Source of the DNA: Rhodobacteraceae bacterium F11138
GTDB lineage: Bacteria; Pseudomonadota; Alphaproteobacteria; Rhodobacterales; Rhodobacteraceae
DNA: 64,000 bases
NCBI GenBank assembly: GCA_016521575.1
Contig: JAEKDP010000005.1
Location: 186,001-250,000, forward strand
Reading direction: 5' to 3'
In this document: in pieces, positions 47,600 to 57,565 of the stretch
Layout of the letters: every line of letters starts with the position of its first letter
How positions within the stretch are numbered: the stretch's first letter is position 1
The notes under the pieces: generated by a model
Seen by the model: only the letters and a program-made list of their open reading frames with translations
Told to the model about the DNA's origin: nothing
Database searches by the model: none
Translations under genes and position numbers: made by a program

Positions 47600-48376
47600 T
47601 CAGGCATCTCGGGCATTCACCGGCCCGTCACCGCTGCGGCCATGCACCAGCTCCCCGAAACCGTCTTCCTGTTCAATGTGTGGAAACAGGTTCAGATAGA
47701 CGCTACGCATCGCCTGGCTGAGCGTGCGCAGCGCGGTGGGACCCGGATGATAGGTTTCGAACGCCAGCCCGGCCACCCGGATCAGCGCATGGCGCGGCAG
47801 GCAGATGTGGAACAGTTCGACCGCCGTGGGCGGGGCGGTTTCGATCACGTTCATGCCATCCTGGAATTGTTGCACCGGTGTCAAGATCCGCTTTCCGCCG
47901 CTCAGCGCCCGCAGATGATCCGGGGTGTGCAGCAACCGCGCGGACGGACCCGCCAGAACATAGGACACCGGGCGTTGAATGCCGAAACTGTCGGCCATGA
48001 TTCGCGTCAGTCGCATGTTGCGCCCCTGCGGCCCGGGGCGACCCGGCGCAAGGGTGGTGCGACCTTTCCAGACCAGCGGTTGGACAGTACCGTCACCGGT
48101 CACGATCCCGTCGCCCGGCAGCAGATCTTCGATCGCGACCGCGCCTTTGTCGGTGTCCACGAGCGTGCCGCGGGAAAAGGCGCAGAATGCGTCTTCGAAC
48201 AGGGGCAGGGCCGGCGCGATATGGCTGGTTTGCGCTATCCCGCCTTCGGGCATCAGCGACTGAACCTCATAGCGGCGCATCTGCGGCCTGGGCGTGGGGG
48301 CAGAGTGGTCCATTCCGATGGATGCCGAGCGCAAAACGCCGGTAACAGCGCGTGGCAAAGGAGCAGGCAAAGTCAT
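47600..48376 (-). CDS. Hint-domain protein with altered cleavage site
   Basis: 258 residues. The Hint (hedgehog/intein) fold is seen in FSRGTLVDTDKGAVAIEDLLPGDGIVT at about 67-93, and HTPDHLRAL carries the late block with His. Members usually begin the domain with Cys (CFTPGT); here the aligned position reads AFSRGT, with a Cys one residue earlier, so autocatalytic cleavage is doubtful. Such proteins are abundant in Rhodobacteraceae, often in extracellular proteins. The role is unknown. It is convergent with the lrp gene. Confidence 0.8.
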   Translation of the reverse strand: MTLPAPLPRAVTGVLRSASIGMDHSAPTPRPQMRRYEVQSLMPEGGIAQTSHIAPALPLFEDAFCAFSRGTLVDTDKGAVAIEDLLPGDGIVTGDGTVQPLVWKGRTTLAPGRPGPQGRNMRLTRIMADSFGIQRPVSYVLAGPSARLLHTPDHLRALSGGKRILTPVQQFQDGMNVIETAPPTAVELFHICLPRHALIRVAGLAFETYHPGPTALRTLSQAMRSVYLNLFPHIEQEDGFGELVHGRSGDGPVNARDA

Positions 48377-48627
48377 GTTCTGTCGATCCGTTCAAGCGGG
48401 CCGAAGCTGCGTCGGCCCCCACCGACAACGCAGTTCGACACAGGTGTATCAAATCTGCACGGATACAGTTTTGCTCGAACTTCACTAAAATTGTCAACGA
48501 ACTGTACGCAGATTGGTTAATCCGCGAGAGCAGTCCGCCTTATACCGGACTCACCTTTCGCTGCCTGAAATCAGAGATTTCAACGCGCTAGGTGATACGC
48601 GATAGATTACGTCAAAGGCGGAACGCT

Positions 48628-49383
48628 TTAGAGACAGATCACCGAGATGAGCCGCCCATAATCGGCCTCTTTTTCATGCACGCTGCGGCGATAGGAAAAG
48701 AACCGGTCGCGGTCGGAATAGGTGCAATGCCGGGTCCATTCCGCCTGTCCGACCCCGGCCTGACGCAACCGGTAAAGCCCGAAGCCGGGCAGGTCGAAAT
48801 GCAGCCGGTCACCGGTTCCATTGGCAAAGAAGCGGGCGTTCGCGGGGTCATCATCCATGAATTCCTCCATGAACTCGGGTCCGACCTCATAGGCGCGCTG
48901 ACTGATCGAAGGACCGATCACCGCCGCGATGTCCTGACGCGATGCGCCCAGTTCTTCCATCGCGTCCAGAGTCGCTTCCAGCACCCCGTCCAGCGCGCCC
49001 CGCCATCCGGCATGGGCGGCGCCGATCACGCCCGCCCGGCTGTCGGCAAACAGCACCGGTTGGCAATCCGCTGTCAGCACGGACAGCGCCAGCCCGGGCG
49101 TTCCCGTAACCAAGGCATCGGCGCGGGGTGGCTGTTGTATCGGTGCGGTGACGCTGATCACGTCGGATGAATGCACCTGATGCACGGCGATCAGGGCGTC
49201 GGGGGCGATCTGCATCGCCTCGGCGACGCGGGCCCGATTGATGGCGACCATGTCTTTCTGATCGGAAGAGCCATTGCCGCAGTTCAACCCGGAAAACACG
49301 CCCGAAGACGCCCCGCCGCGTCGGGTAAAGAACCCGTGTCGCAGGGGGGACAGAGCGTCGGCCGTCAGAATCTCCAAGGTCAT
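48628..49383 (-). CDS. pgeF: PgeF/YfiH family purine nucleoside phosphorylase (laccase domain)
   Basis: 251 residues. The metal triad is His71 (VHQVHSSDV), Cys107 (LTADCQPVLF) and His124 (AAHAGWRG). The family, once called polyphenol oxidase, acts on purine nucleosides, and E. coli PgeF also edits a peptidoglycan precursor. The start is set by the 4-base overlap with the upstream methyltransferase gene. It is the last gene of lgt-midA-pgeF. Confidence 0.93.
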   Translation of the reverse strand: MTLEILTADALSPLRHGFFTRRGGASSGVFSGLNCGNGSSDQKDMVAINRARVAEAMQIAPDALIAVHQVHSSDVISVTAPIQQPPRADALVTGTPGLALSVLTADCQPVLFADSRAGVIGAAHAGWRGALDGVLEATLDAMEELGASRQDIAAVIGPSISQRAYEVGPEFMEEFMDDDPANARFFANGTGDRLHFDLPGFGLYRLRQAGVGQAEWTRHCTYSDRDRFFSYRRSVHEKEADYGRLISVICL

Positions 49384-50447
49384 CGGTCCAATCCGGGTGG
49401 TGGAACGCCATCCGCCGGGAACAGGCCCAGCGTTTTGAACAGGTTTCCCATTTCGTTGGGGTGCGTCAACCGGCGATGTGCGGCGATCAGTGCCGCCAGC
49501 TCCGGGTCCTTCAGGTCGCCAGCCAGGGCCTGCGCGCGTGCGGTGATGCCCAGGCGTTCCAGAAAAACCCCCTGAGTCGTCAAACGCGTATGGCCACATC
49601 CTGCCGCACGGGCGGTGGCGGCAAGCGGTTCGAAATCCACATGGGCCGTCAGATCCGCCTGGCCGGGGTTGGCCAGAACTTCTGCTGGCTGATGGCGCTC
49701 CAATGCCTGCAACGTATCCCCCAACGACCGCCAGTCGCCATAATCAAGGATCAGCCCAGCCCCGCCGCAGCGGGCGATTCGGCGGGCGATGATGTCGATT
49801 GTCGTGCAGGCAGCGGGGCAGATTTCAACCAGATCCCCGTCGCTTGTGTCTGCCAGCCGGTGGGCCAGGGCCGGATTTGGGGCGGAATCGGTCAGCCCGA
49901 AGATCAGATCGTCCCCCGAGACGCCGACCCGGCGCTCGCGCCAGCCGTCGCCGTCTCGCAGGAATTGACGGATCGGCAGGGCATCGAAGAATTCGTTGGC
50001 AATCAGGAAAAGGGGGGCGTCCGGCAATTGATCGACGTTGTCCAGCCACTGGGGGGCGTGAGCGGACAGCGCCTGTGCCTGTTGTTTGCGCAGGGCGGGC
50101 GAGGCTTCGATCAGGGTGATGCGGGCTGCCTTGTGAAACCCTTTGATTCCGCGGGTGGCGCGCAGAAGATCGGCCATCAACGTGCCCCGACCCGGCCCCA
50201 GCTCTGCCAGGGTGAAGGGGGTTGGCCGACCCTGATCGATCCAGGCCTGTGCCAATGCAAGACCGATCAGTTCGCCGAACATCTGGCTGATTTCGGGGGC
50301 GGTGATGAAATCGCCCCCAGCCCCCAGTGGGTCGCGCGTAGTGTAATATCCAAGCGTGGGATGCAGCAGACAGTCCTGCATATAGCTGGCGATGCTGATG
50401 GGCCCGTCCTGCCCGATGCGCTCGATCAGCAATTGTTTCAGCGTCAT
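49380..50447 (-). CDS. MidA/NDUFAF7-family SAM-dependent methyltransferase
   Basis: 355 residues. The SAM loop is [17 protein letters not shown], with [13 protein letters not shown] and [14 protein letters not shown], all characteristic of COG1565/MidA. The mitochondrial relative NDUFAF7 methylates an arginine of complex I subunit NDUFS2; a matching role in bacteria is inference. It overlaps lgt and pgeF by 4 bases each. Confidence 0.9.
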   Translation of the reverse strand: MTLKQLLIERIGQDGPISIASYMQDCLLHPTLGYYTTRDPLGAGGDFITAPEISQMFGELIGLALAQAWIDQGRPTPFTLAELGPGRGTLMADLLRATRGIKGFHKAARITLIEASPALRKQQAQALSAHAPQWLDNVDQLPDAPLFLIANEFFDALPIRQFLRDGDGWRERRVGVSGDDLIFGLTDSAPNPALAHRLADTSDGDLVEICPAACTTIDIIARRIARCGGAGLILDYGDWRSLGDTLQALERHQPAEVLANPGQADLTAHVDFEPLAATARAAGCGHTRLTTQGVFLERLGITARAQALAGDLKDPELAALIAAHRRLTHPNEMGNLFKTLGLFPADGVPPPGLDR

Positions 50448-51334
50448 GCAGTGGCTCCGCGCCGGGCCCGCAGGATCAGCCACAGACCCAAGACGATCAT
50501 CGGTAGGGACAGGATCTGGCCCATGGTCAGACCATATCCACCCAGATGCCAGGCCAGGCCCAGCGGGTTGTCCGCTGTGACGAATTGCGCGTCCGGCTGG
50601 CGCACGAATTCGACCAGGAAGCGGGCGGTGCCATAGCCGGCGAAAAAGGTTCCGCACACCAGGCCCGGGCGTTTGAATGCGCCGCGCCGATAGACCAGCC
50701 ACAACAGAACCGCCCCCAGGATCACGCCTTCGAGCGCCGCCTCATAGAGCTGTGACGGATGGCGCGCACATAGCCCGGTGACGCCGGGACAGTATTGCGC
50801 GGCGGCTCCCGGAAAGATCACGCCCCAGGGCAGATCGGTGGCACGGCCCCAAAGTTCGGCGTTGTTGAAATTGGCCAGCCGCCCCAGCAGCAAACCGGGC
50901 GGAACCGTATGCGCCACCAGATCGGCCACGCTTAGCACCGGCAGTCGATGACGGCGGGTATAGAGCCAGGCCGCGATGACAACCCCCATCAGGCCGCCGT
51001 GAAAGGACATCCCGCCCTGCCAGACGCGCAGGATCTCAAGCGGATTTTCCAGGTAGTAGCCGGGCTGATAGAACAGCACGAACCCCAGACGCCCGCCCAG
51101 AATGACGCCCAGAATGATCCAGGTCAGCAGGTCTTCGATCTGGCCCGGTGTCATGGGCGCACCGCCATTCAGCCACAACCGGTCCCGGCGCACCGCCGCG
51201 ACAGCCAGCCGCCAGGCGATGAGGATGCCCACGATATAGGCCAGCGCATACCAGCGCAGGGCGAATTCGGTTCCGAATACGGAGACCGACACAAGATCCG
51301 GGGACAGGTCGGGAAAGTGAAGAACGGCTTGCAT
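50444..51334 (-). CDS. lgt: Phosphatidylglycerol--prolipoprotein diacylglyceryl transferase
   Basis: Inner-membrane enzyme for the first step of lipoprotein maturation. 296 residues with about seven helices. The Lgt signature [14 protein letters not shown] is present, as are the MSFHGGLMG motif with its essential His and RHPSQLYEA. It is the first gene of the three-gene minus-strand operon. Confidence 0.97.
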   Translation of the reverse strand: MQAVLHFPDLSPDLVSVSVFGTEFALRWYALAYIVGILIAWRLAVAAVRRDRLWLNGGAPMTPGQIEDLLTWIILGVILGGRLGFVLFYQPGYYLENPLEILRVWQGGMSFHGGLMGVVIAAWLYTRRHRLPVLSVADLVAHTVPPGLLLGRLANFNNAELWGRATDLPWGVIFPGAAAQYCPGVTGLCARHPSQLYEAALEGVILGAVLLWLVYRRGAFKRPGLVCGTFFAGYGTARFLVEFVRQPDAQFVTADNPLGLAWHLGGYGLTMGQILSLPMIVLGLWLILRARRGATA

Positions 51335-51429
51335 GGGCGTCTCAATGCCTTTGGGTTTGTGCGGAAGTCAACCTTGTCCCGGCGACGCGGATTGCCCATA
51401 TAGGGGGCATCGTGAAACGGAGACAGCAG

Positions 51430-51678
51430 ATGCAGACCCGCAACAAGATTCTGGACGATATTTCTCAGTTGATGACCAATGCGATGGGCGTGGCCCAGGG
51501 CGCCAGGGACGAGGCGGAAACGGCGATGAAGTCGATGCTGGACCGCTGGCTGGCCGATCGCGATTTTGTGACCCGCGAAGAGTTCGACGCGGTGCGCGCC
51601 ATGGCACAGAAGGCCCGCGAAGAAAACGAGGCGCTTTCGGCCCGCATTGCCGCGCTGGAGGCCCGGAGCGGGGACTGA
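51430..51678 (+). CDS. ubiK: UbiK family ubiquinone accessory factor
   Basis: 82 residues, a coiled-coil membrane-fusogenic small protein of the YqiC/BMFP family. LDDISQLMTNAMG at the N-terminus and REEFDAVRAMAQKAREEN ... ARIAALEAR at the C-terminus are typical. The ATG at 51430 has GGAG 8 bases upstream; a GTG 18 bases earlier is less likely. It is divergent from lgt and ends at a terminator. In E. coli UbiK assists ubiquinone synthesis under oxygen. Confidence 0.87.
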   Translation: MQTRNKILDDISQLMTNAMGVAQGARDEAETAMKSMLDRWLADRDFVTREEFDAVRAMAQKAREENEALSARIAALEARSGD

Positions 51679-51723
51679 TCCAAAGGCGGCGCTGACGCGC
51701 CATTACATATTCAACCGGTTTGC

Positions 51724-51758
51724 AGGCGCGGCGCACCATGACGGGGCCGCGCCTTTTT
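51724..51758 (+). terminator. ubiK terminator
   Basis: GGCGCGGC / GCCGCGCC stem with a 13-base loop, followed by TTTTT, 50 bases after the ubiK stop. Confidence 0.85.
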
Positions 51759-51994
51759 GTTGGCTGGCAGGACTGTCCGGTGTTCCAGATGCCAACTGGG
51801 GCGACATTTCGATGAAATTCGCATGCTATCCACAACTTATTGCGGCTTCCCCCCAAATAGGGGGTTGTCACAGGACAGCACGCGGCGCACCATATCTGGT
51901 ATGGACACGGGGGATCGCCCCGGTCTGTAGAGCAGACAGCTAGCGCTTGGGGCGCTGCAAAGTCCCCTCCGCTAGAGATCAGTGAGGTGGCACC
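51759..51994. other. Intergenic region before the YbjN gene
   Basis: About 236 bases with no gene. It contains a small CCCCC...GGGGG hairpin (51851-51865) and is AT-richer around 51800-51870; it presumably holds the promoter of the YbjN gene. I see no defined RNA family. Confidence 0.4.
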
Positions 51995-52495
51995 ATGGCC
52001 CTTTCCGAGCAGTATCTGGAAGAAGACATTCACCCGATCGACATCGTCGAGCATATCGCGGCCGATCACGATTGGGATTTCGACCGCATCGGCGACGATC
52101 AGATCGCGATGGCGGTTGAAGGACAGTGGCGCACATATTCCATCACCCTGGCCTGGTCGGGCTATGACGAAACCCTGCGCATGGTCTGCACCTTCGAGCT
52201 GGAACCGCCCGAAAACAAGATGGCCGAGCTGTACCAGCTGATCAACGAGATGAACGATCAGTGCTGGGCCGGGGCCTTTACCTATTGGGGCGAACAGAAA
52301 TTGATGGTTTATCGATATGGTCTGGTGCTGACCGGCGGGCAGATGGCCAGCCCCGAACAGATCGACACGATGATCAGTGCCGCCGTCCTGAGCGCGGAGC
52401 GGTACTATCCGGCGGTGCAATTGATGGTCTGGGGCAATCGCAGCCCGCGCGAGGCGATGCAGGTCGCCATTGCAGAGGCCTATGGCCGCGCGTAA
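51995..52495 (+). CDS. YbjN domain-containing protein
   Basis: 166 residues. It belongs to the YbjN/type III secretion chaperone-like fold: IVEHIAADHDWDFDRIGDD, ELEPPENKMAELYQLINEMND and the late SAERYYPAVQLMVWG are typical of the alphaproteobacterial branch. No enzymatic motif. The function is unclear; E. coli YbjN affects stress tolerance and motility. proC follows 34 bases later and may be co-transcribed. Confidence 0.85.
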   Translation: MALSEQYLEEDIHPIDIVEHIAADHDWDFDRIGDDQIAMAVEGQWRTYSITLAWSGYDETLRMVCTFELEPPENKMAELYQLINEMNDQCWAGAFTYWGEQKLMVYRYGLVLTGGQMASPEQIDTMISAAVLSAERYYPAVQLMVWGNRSPREAMQVAIAEAYGRA

Positions 52496-52529
52496 TACCT
52501 GACCCTGAACCGGTCAGGGGAGGGGTTTC

Positions 52530-53345
52530 ATGGACATGACGGGAATAGCCGAACGCGGGCTTGTCTTATTGGGATGTGGCAAGATGGGGTCCGCCATGCT
52601 GGCCGGTTGGCTGGATGGTGGATTGCCCGCAGGGGCGGTCTGGGTGATCGATCCCAACCCCTCTGAGTGGGTCCGCGCGCAAGGGTTGCATCTGAACGAG
52701 GACCTGCCGCCAGATCCGGCGATCGTTCTGGTGGCGGTAAAACCGCAGATGATGGGCGAGGCGCTGCCGGCATTGGCGGAGTTGGGCGGCGGCGGCACGC
52801 TGTTTGTGTCCGTCGCGGCGGGCACTTCGATCGAGACATTCGAGAGCGTCTTTGGCGCGAATACCCCGATTGTGCGCGCAATGCCGAATACCCCGGCCGC
52901 GGTGCAGCGCGGCATCACCGCGCTGATCGGCAACGATGCGAGCCGTGCGGCGGATCTGGATCTGGCCGAATCGCTGTTGTCGGCGGTCGGTCAAACCGTG
53001 CGGCTGGAGCATGAATCGCAAATGGATGCGGTGACCGGGGTCAGCGGATCGGGTCCGGCCTATGTGTTTCACCTGATTGAAACCCTGGCGGCGGCGGGTC
53101 AGGCACAGGGGCTGTCTGCGGAACTTGCAATGAAGCTGGCCAAGGCGACGGTGGCCGGTGCCGGCGCCTTGGCCGAGGCCGCAGACGAAGATCCGGCGCA
53201 ACTGAGGGTGAATGTCACCAGCCCGAATGGCACGACGCAGGCCGCGCTGGAGGTTCTGATGGACCGATCAGGCGGGTTTCCCCCATTGTTGGAACGTGCG
53301 GTCGCTGCTGCCGCGGACAGATCCCGGGAATTGTCCAATGGATGA
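52530..53345 (+). CDS. proC: Pyrroline-5-carboxylate reductase
   Basis: Last step of proline synthesis. 271 residues. LLGCGKMGSAMLAGW is the Rossmann nucleotide loop; RAMPNTPAAV and VSGSGPAYVF are P5CR hallmarks; VTSPNGTTQAALEVL is the C-terminal active-site motif. It overlaps the tRNA-binding protein gene by 8 bases. Confidence 0.96.
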   Translation: MDMTGIAERGLVLLGCGKMGSAMLAGWLDGGLPAGAVWVIDPNPSEWVRAQGLHLNEDLPPDPAIVLVAVKPQMMGEALPALAELGGGGTLFVSVAAGTSIETFESVFGANTPIVRAMPNTPAAVQRGITALIGNDASRAADLDLAESLLSAVGQTVRLEHESQMDAVTGVSGSGPAYVFHLIETLAAAGQAQGLSAELAMKLAKATVAGAGALAEAADEDPAQLRVNVTSPNGTTQAALEVLMDRSGGFPPLLERAVAAAADRSRELSNG

Positions 53346-53676
53346 GATCGGGTTCGATGATTTTCTGAAGGTCGATATTCGCGTCGGCACCGTGCTGCGG
53401 GCCGAGGATTATCCGGAGGCGCGCAAACCGGCCATCAAACTGTGGATCGATTTTGGCGACGACATTGGCGAACGCAAGACCTCGGCCCAGATCACAGCGC
53501 ATTACCGGCCCGAAACCCTGATCGGCAAACAGGTTCTGGCGGTGGTCAATTTTCCGCCGCGCCAGATCGGCAAATTCATGTCCGAGGTTCTGGTGCTGGG
53601 CCTACCGGATGACTCCGGGGAAATCGTCCTGATCGGCCCCGACGGGCCGGTGCCCAAAGGCGGGAGGATGCATTGA
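53338..53676 (+). CDS. tRNA-binding (CsaA/MetG C-terminal-like) protein
   Basis: 112 residues, a single OB-fold tRNA-binding domain: FDDFLKVDIRVGTVLRAE, QITAHYRPETLIGKQVLAVVNF and PRQIGKFMSEVLVLG, the CsaA pattern. It could bind tRNA or act as an export-related chaperone like CsaA. It starts inside the proC end and its stop shares a base with the next start, so three genes are coupled. Confidence 0.9.
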   Translation: MDEIGFDDFLKVDIRVGTVLRAEDYPEARKPAIKLWIDFGDDIGERKTSAQITAHYRPETLIGKQVLAVVNFPPRQIGKFMSEVLVLGLPDDSGEIVLIGPDGPVPKGGRMH

Positions 53677-54626
53677 TGCGACTGTTGATCACGCGCCCCT
53701 TGCCGGACGCGGTGCAGGAGCGGGCCGCCGCCGCGTTCCAATGCGAATTCCGTACCGACCAGACCCCGTTGGAGCGCGGCGAACTGATACGCGCTCTGGA
53801 AGAATTCGACGTTGTATTACCGACACTCGGGGATCGTTTTTGTTCTGAAATCTTTGCGGCGGCGCAACAGGTGCGCTGCAAATTGCTGGCCAATTTCGGG
53901 GTCGGATACAATCACATCGATGTTGGTGCGGCGCGGAATGCGGGGGTTGCCGTCACCAATACGCCGGGCGCGGTCACCGATGCGACAGCCGATATCGCCA
54001 TGACACTGATCCTGATGAGCGCCCGCCGTGCAGGAGAAGGCGAACGAATGCTGCGCGCGGGCAAATGGGCTGGCTGGAATCCGACGCAGCTGTTGGGTAC
54101 CCATGTCACGGGACGCACGGTCGGGATTGTCGGTCTGGGGCGGATCGGTCAGGCGATTGCCCGGCGATGCCACTATGGCTTTGGAATGAACGTGCGATAC
54201 GTGTCGCGGTCGCCCAAGACCGTCGGATTTCCCGCGCAGCGTGTTGACAGCCTGACCGAACTGGCGCGCGCGGTCGATATTCTGGTGGTTGCGGTCCCCG
54301 GCAGCGCCGAAACACATCATCTGATTGATGCCGACGTGCTGGCGGCCATGCGTCCGCAAGCCCATCTGGTGAATATCGCCCGTGGCGACGTGGTCGATGA
54401 GGCGGCGCTGATCCAGGCCCTGCGGTCCGATGGTATCGCCGGGGCCGGGCTGGATGTCTATGAGTTCGAACCGCAGGTGCCCGAGGCGCTGATCGAAATG
54501 CAGAATGTGGTGCTGCTGCCTCATCTCGGCACAGCCGCTCTGGATGTGCGGACGGCAATGGGGAACATGGCGCTGGACAATGTCGCCGCACTTGCAGCGG
54601 GAAAACCATTGCCAAACTCGGTCTAA
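53676..54626 (+). CDS. D-2-hydroxyacid dehydrogenase (glyoxylate/hydroxypyruvate reductase type)
   Basis: 316 residues. The NAD loop is GLGRIGQAIA; catalytic Arg is in NIARGDVVDE, and His in LLPHLGTA. NFGVGYNHIDVGAAR and NTPGAVTDATADIAMTL are typical of the glycerate dehydrogenase/glyoxylate reductase branch. The ATG at 53676 follows CGGGAGG. The exact substrate is not determined; glyoxylate or hydroxypyruvate are the best candidates. Confidence 0.88.
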   Translation: MRLLITRPLPDAVQERAAAAFQCEFRTDQTPLERGELIRALEEFDVVLPTLGDRFCSEIFAAAQQVRCKLLANFGVGYNHIDVGAARNAGVAVTNTPGAVTDATADIAMTLILMSARRAGEGERMLRAGKWAGWNPTQLLGTHVTGRTVGIVGLGRIGQAIARRCHYGFGMNVRYVSRSPKTVGFPAQRVDSLTELARAVDILVVAVPGSAETHHLIDADVLAAMRPQAHLVNIARGDVVDEAALIQALRSDGIAGAGLDVYEFEPQVPEALIEMQNVVLLPHLGTAALDVRTAMGNMALDNVAALAAGKPLPNSV

Positions 54627-54709
54627 GCCTTTCGTTCTTAGCTTGAACTGTCGCTTTCAAATCCTTGATTGAAGGCAGAAAAAGTGGAGTTAGGTCAAGG
54701 CGGATTGCT

Positions 54710-54931
54710 TTAGGTTCTGGGCTGATCCCGGCGATGATCCCAATCCGGATCTTCGCGTTTGATCTGCCGCGCGAACCAGATGCCCGCAGGCCAGGCGGCA
54801 ATCAGCCCGATCGCCGCTGAAACGGCCACGGCACCCCAGCTGTAGTACCCAAGGGACAATGCCGCAATCAGGGCCGCACCCGCAACGCAGGCACCGGTAA
54901 GGGCGGCCATATAGTGACGTAGACGGTGCAT
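54710..54931 (-). CDS. Small two-helix membrane protein, unknown
   Basis: 73 residues. It has two hydrophobic helices (about 8-28 and 33-53), then a charged tail with DPDWDHRRDQ. An AGGGGAA ribosome site lies before the ATG. It is monocistronic, located after tdk on the minus strand. I do not recognise a family. Confidence 0.65.
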   Translation of the reverse strand: MHRLRHYMAALTGACVAGAALIAALSLGYYSWGAVAVSAAIGLIAAWPAGIWFARQIKREDPDWDHRRDQPRT

Positions 54932-55005
54932 GTGACGTTCCCCTTTCGCGATGTGACATGGTGGCGTGATATGCCCCTACAACGCGCAAGACACAGCAAA
55001 GTTCC

Positions 55006-55602
55006 TTACTGTTCGTCAGGCACCCGCTTGCCGGTGGCCTCGCGCCAATGGCGGCGGCACAGGGACACATAGGTTTCGTTGCCCCCGATCTGCACCTGTT
55101 CCCCCTCGGTCAGAACCCGCCCCATGTGGTCTTGGCGGATCACCATGGTTGCCTTGCGCCCGCAGCGGCAGATGGTGCGTACTTCGCGCATCTCGTCGGC
55201 CAGGGCCAGGAGCGCGGCCGAGCCGGGAAACAGTTTGCCGCGAAAATCGACACGCAGGCCATAGGCCAGAACCGGCAGATCCAGATCGTCCACCACACGG
55301 GCCAGTTGCCAGACCTGATCGGGCGTCAGGAATTGGGCCTCGTCGATGAAAATGCAGGCCAGGGCAGCGTCTGTCTGCCGTGTCTGCACCATGGCAAACA
55401 GGTCGCTGTCTGCATCGAACACATCCGCCTCGGCGCCAATGCCGATCCGCGAGGCAATGCGGCCCTGACCGGCGCGGCCATCGATACTGGCCGTCAGCAA
55501 ATAGGTGTTCATGCCATGTTCGCGATAGTTGTGCGATGCCTGCAACAACACTGTCGATTTCCCGGCATTCATCGTGGAGTAATTGAAGAAAAGCTTGGCC
55601 AT
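55006..55602 (-). CDS. tdk: Thymidine kinase
   Basis: Type II thymidine kinase, 198 residues, salvaging thymidine to dTMP. P-loop STMNAGKST near residues 9-17, FIDEAQFL as Walker B with the catalytic Glu, and structural-zinc cysteines in CRCGRKA and a late SLCRRHW. It is monocistronic. Confidence 0.96.
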   Translation of the reverse strand: MAKLFFNYSTMNAGKSTVLLQASHNYREHGMNTYLLTASIDGRAGQGRIASRIGIGAEADVFDADSDLFAMVQTRQTDAALACIFIDEAQFLTPDQVWQLARVVDDLDLPVLAYGLRVDFRGKLFPGSAALLALADEMREVRTICRCGRKATMVIRQDHMGRVLTEGEQVQIGGNETYVSLCRRHWREATGKRVPDEQ

Positions 55603-55872
55603 GGCTGGGGTCTAGCCCGCGATTTCCTGACCTGCAAGCTGCACGCGCAAGAGGTGCCGCCAGCGGCCCGGATGGCTCTTTGGACCATGGATCCTGAACA
55701 AGAGCGCTATCTGGATCGTGGCGGCACCGGTGACATCAGACATGGCCCCGGTCGAACGCCGAAGCTGACCCGCAAACCCCCAAATATTCTGGTGCGGCAG
55801 TCTTTTACTGGTTAGGTACCCCTCAACCCGAGAGGTATGGAAAATATATGGCATCTGGACTAGAAGGCCGAA

Positions 55873-56394
55873 ATGGGAAAACAATTCGACCATTCCCCTC
55901 TGGGAAATGTGCGCTTTACCTGCGGGACACTGAACATGAATGAATCTGGCAGCTATCTGAAAAAGCACACCGAGGCGTTGGTCAAGGATGTCGGTATCGA
56001 GGCCGCCTGCCGGTTGACCGGAAAGTCCAAGGCGACCCTGGGGCGGTACTATTCGGAGCATGACGAACATGCGGACCGGTTCATGCCGGTGGATGCGGTG
56101 GCCAAGCTGGAATCCGTGTCTACCTTTCCGCATGTCACCAGCGCGTTGGCGGATCTGAAGAAGATCACCCTGTCCTATGACGACCGCCATCCCAACAAGC
56201 CGGACTCCGGCGGCGTGAATTCCGATGTGATCGCGTTAAGTCAGCGGTTCGCGATGTTGATGGCCGAGTACCAGCAATCAATCGAAGACGGGGTGATTTC
56301 GATAAACGAGGCCAAGCGGCTGCTGCGCGAAACCCTGCTGTTGCAACAGGTGTTGATCGACATGAAGCTGCATCTGGAAGAAGAAAGCTGCTGA
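55873..56394 (+). CDS. Conserved-looking HTH-like protein, unknown
   Basis: 173 residues, mainly helical. The segment DVGIEAACRLTGKSKATLGRYYSEH resembles a helix-turn-helix, so a DNA-binding or regulatory role is possible. The C-terminal half (QRFAMLMAEYQQSIEDGV...RLLRETLLLQQVLIDMKLHLEEE) is a long helical pair. A second ATG at 55936 (MNESGS) could be the true start; AGAAGG before 55873 favours the longer form. It is convergent with the KAS III-like gene. Confidence 0.65.
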   Translation: MGKQFDHSPLGNVRFTCGTLNMNESGSYLKKHTEALVKDVGIEAACRLTGKSKATLGRYYSEHDEHADRFMPVDAVAKLESVSTFPHVTSALADLKKITLSYDDRHPNKPDSGGVNSDVIALSQRFAMLMAEYQQSIEDGVISINEAKRLLRETLLLQQVLIDMKLHLEEESC

Positions 56395-56440
56395 CCGGCC
56401 GTCCAGCGATTTCAGCTGCTGCCCCCGGCGGGTCTGTGTT

Positions 56441-57565
56441 TCAACCGTGGCGTTGCACCAGAACCGATCCGACCGAATATCCGGCGCCAAAGGAACAGAT
56501 CAGCCCGTAGTCGCCGTCCTGCAGGTCGCTGGAGTATTTTGAGAACGCGATGGTCGACCCCGCCGACGAGGTGTTGGCGTAATCCTGCAGGATATTGGGT
56601 TGCTCGTCAGGCTCCGGAGACCGGCCCAGCACCTTTCGGCCGATGAAATCATTCATCGCCTTGTTGGCCTGATGCAGCCAGAGCCGTTTGAGATCCGAAG
56701 CCTGCACATCGTCCGCGGCGATATGATCGGCGATATGGGCGCTGACCATAGGCAGCACCTCCTTGAAGACCTTGCGGCCGTTTTGCATGAATTGCATGTC
56801 ACGGCGGTCCTTGACGCCATCGGGACGCGAGCGCCGCAGAAAGCCGTTGTTGTTGCGGATGTTGTTGGAAAAATCGGTGGCGCAGCGGGTGGATTTGATT
56901 TCGAAATACCCGTTTCCGGCATCTTCTGCCCGTTCGATCACCACGGCGGTGGCCACGTCTCCGAAGATGAAATGACAGTCCCGGTCCCGCCATTCCAGAT
57001 GCCCCGAACAGATTTCGGGGTTGACCACCAGAGCCTTGCGCACGGACCCGGCGCGGATCATGTCGGCGGCGGCCTGAATGCCAAAGGTCGCCGAGGAACA
57101 GGCCACGTTCATGTCAAAGGCAAAGCCCTGTATTCCCAACAGGTTCTGGATTTCGATTGCCATCGCCGGATAGGCGCGTTCCATGTTCGAGGCGGCACAG
57201 ATCACCAGGTCGATATCCGCCGTATCACGGCCCGCCTGAAGCAGCGCCTTGCGGGCCGCGTCAACGCCCATTTCCGCCATCAGCGAAGGTTCATCATCCG
57301 AGCGTTGTCGCAACGCCGGATACATCCGGTCCGGGTCGAGTATCCCGGATTTGTCGATGACATGGCGCCGTTCGATACCCGAGGCCTTGAAGATGAAATC
57401 TTCGCTGGAATGTTCCTTGGCCTGCAGTTCACCCGCCGCGATCGCATCGGCGTGCCGGGCGTTGTAGCGGTCGGCATAGGCGTTGAAGGCCAGGACCAGT
57501 TCGGCGTTCGTGATGATCGAGTCCGGGGTGAATACCCCGGTGCCTGAAATGGCGGCTGTGTGCAT
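56441..57565 (-). CDS. Beta-ketoacyl-ACP synthase III-like (FabH superfamily)
   Basis: Thiolase-fold condensing enzyme, 374 residues, longer than classic FabH (about 320) by inserts around residues 35-60 and 225-260. The triad is complete: Cys156 in NVACSSATFG, His298 in LWLHQANKA, Asn331 in NTSSAG. It may start fatty-acid or a related acyl chain synthesis; its ACP and acyl-CoA partners are not nearby. The ATG at 57565 was chosen as it begins the conserved TAAISGTGVFTPD. Confidence 0.88.
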   Translation of the reverse strand: MHTAAISGTGVFTPDSIITNAELVLAFNAYADRYNARHADAIAAGELQAKEHSSEDFIFKASGIERRHVIDKSGILDPDRMYPALRQRSDDEPSLMAEMGVDAARKALLQAGRDTADIDLVICAASNMERAYPAMAIEIQNLLGIQGFAFDMNVACSSATFGIQAAADMIRAGSVRKALVVNPEICSGHLEWRDRDCHFIFGDVATAVVIERAEDAGNGYFEIKSTRCATDFSNNIRNNNGFLRRSRPDGVKDRRDMQFMQNGRKVFKEVLPMVSAHIADHIAADDVQASDLKRLWLHQANKAMNDFIGRKVLGRSPEPDEQPNILQDYANTSSAGSTIAFSKYSSDLQDGDYGLICSFGAGYSVGSVLVQRHG

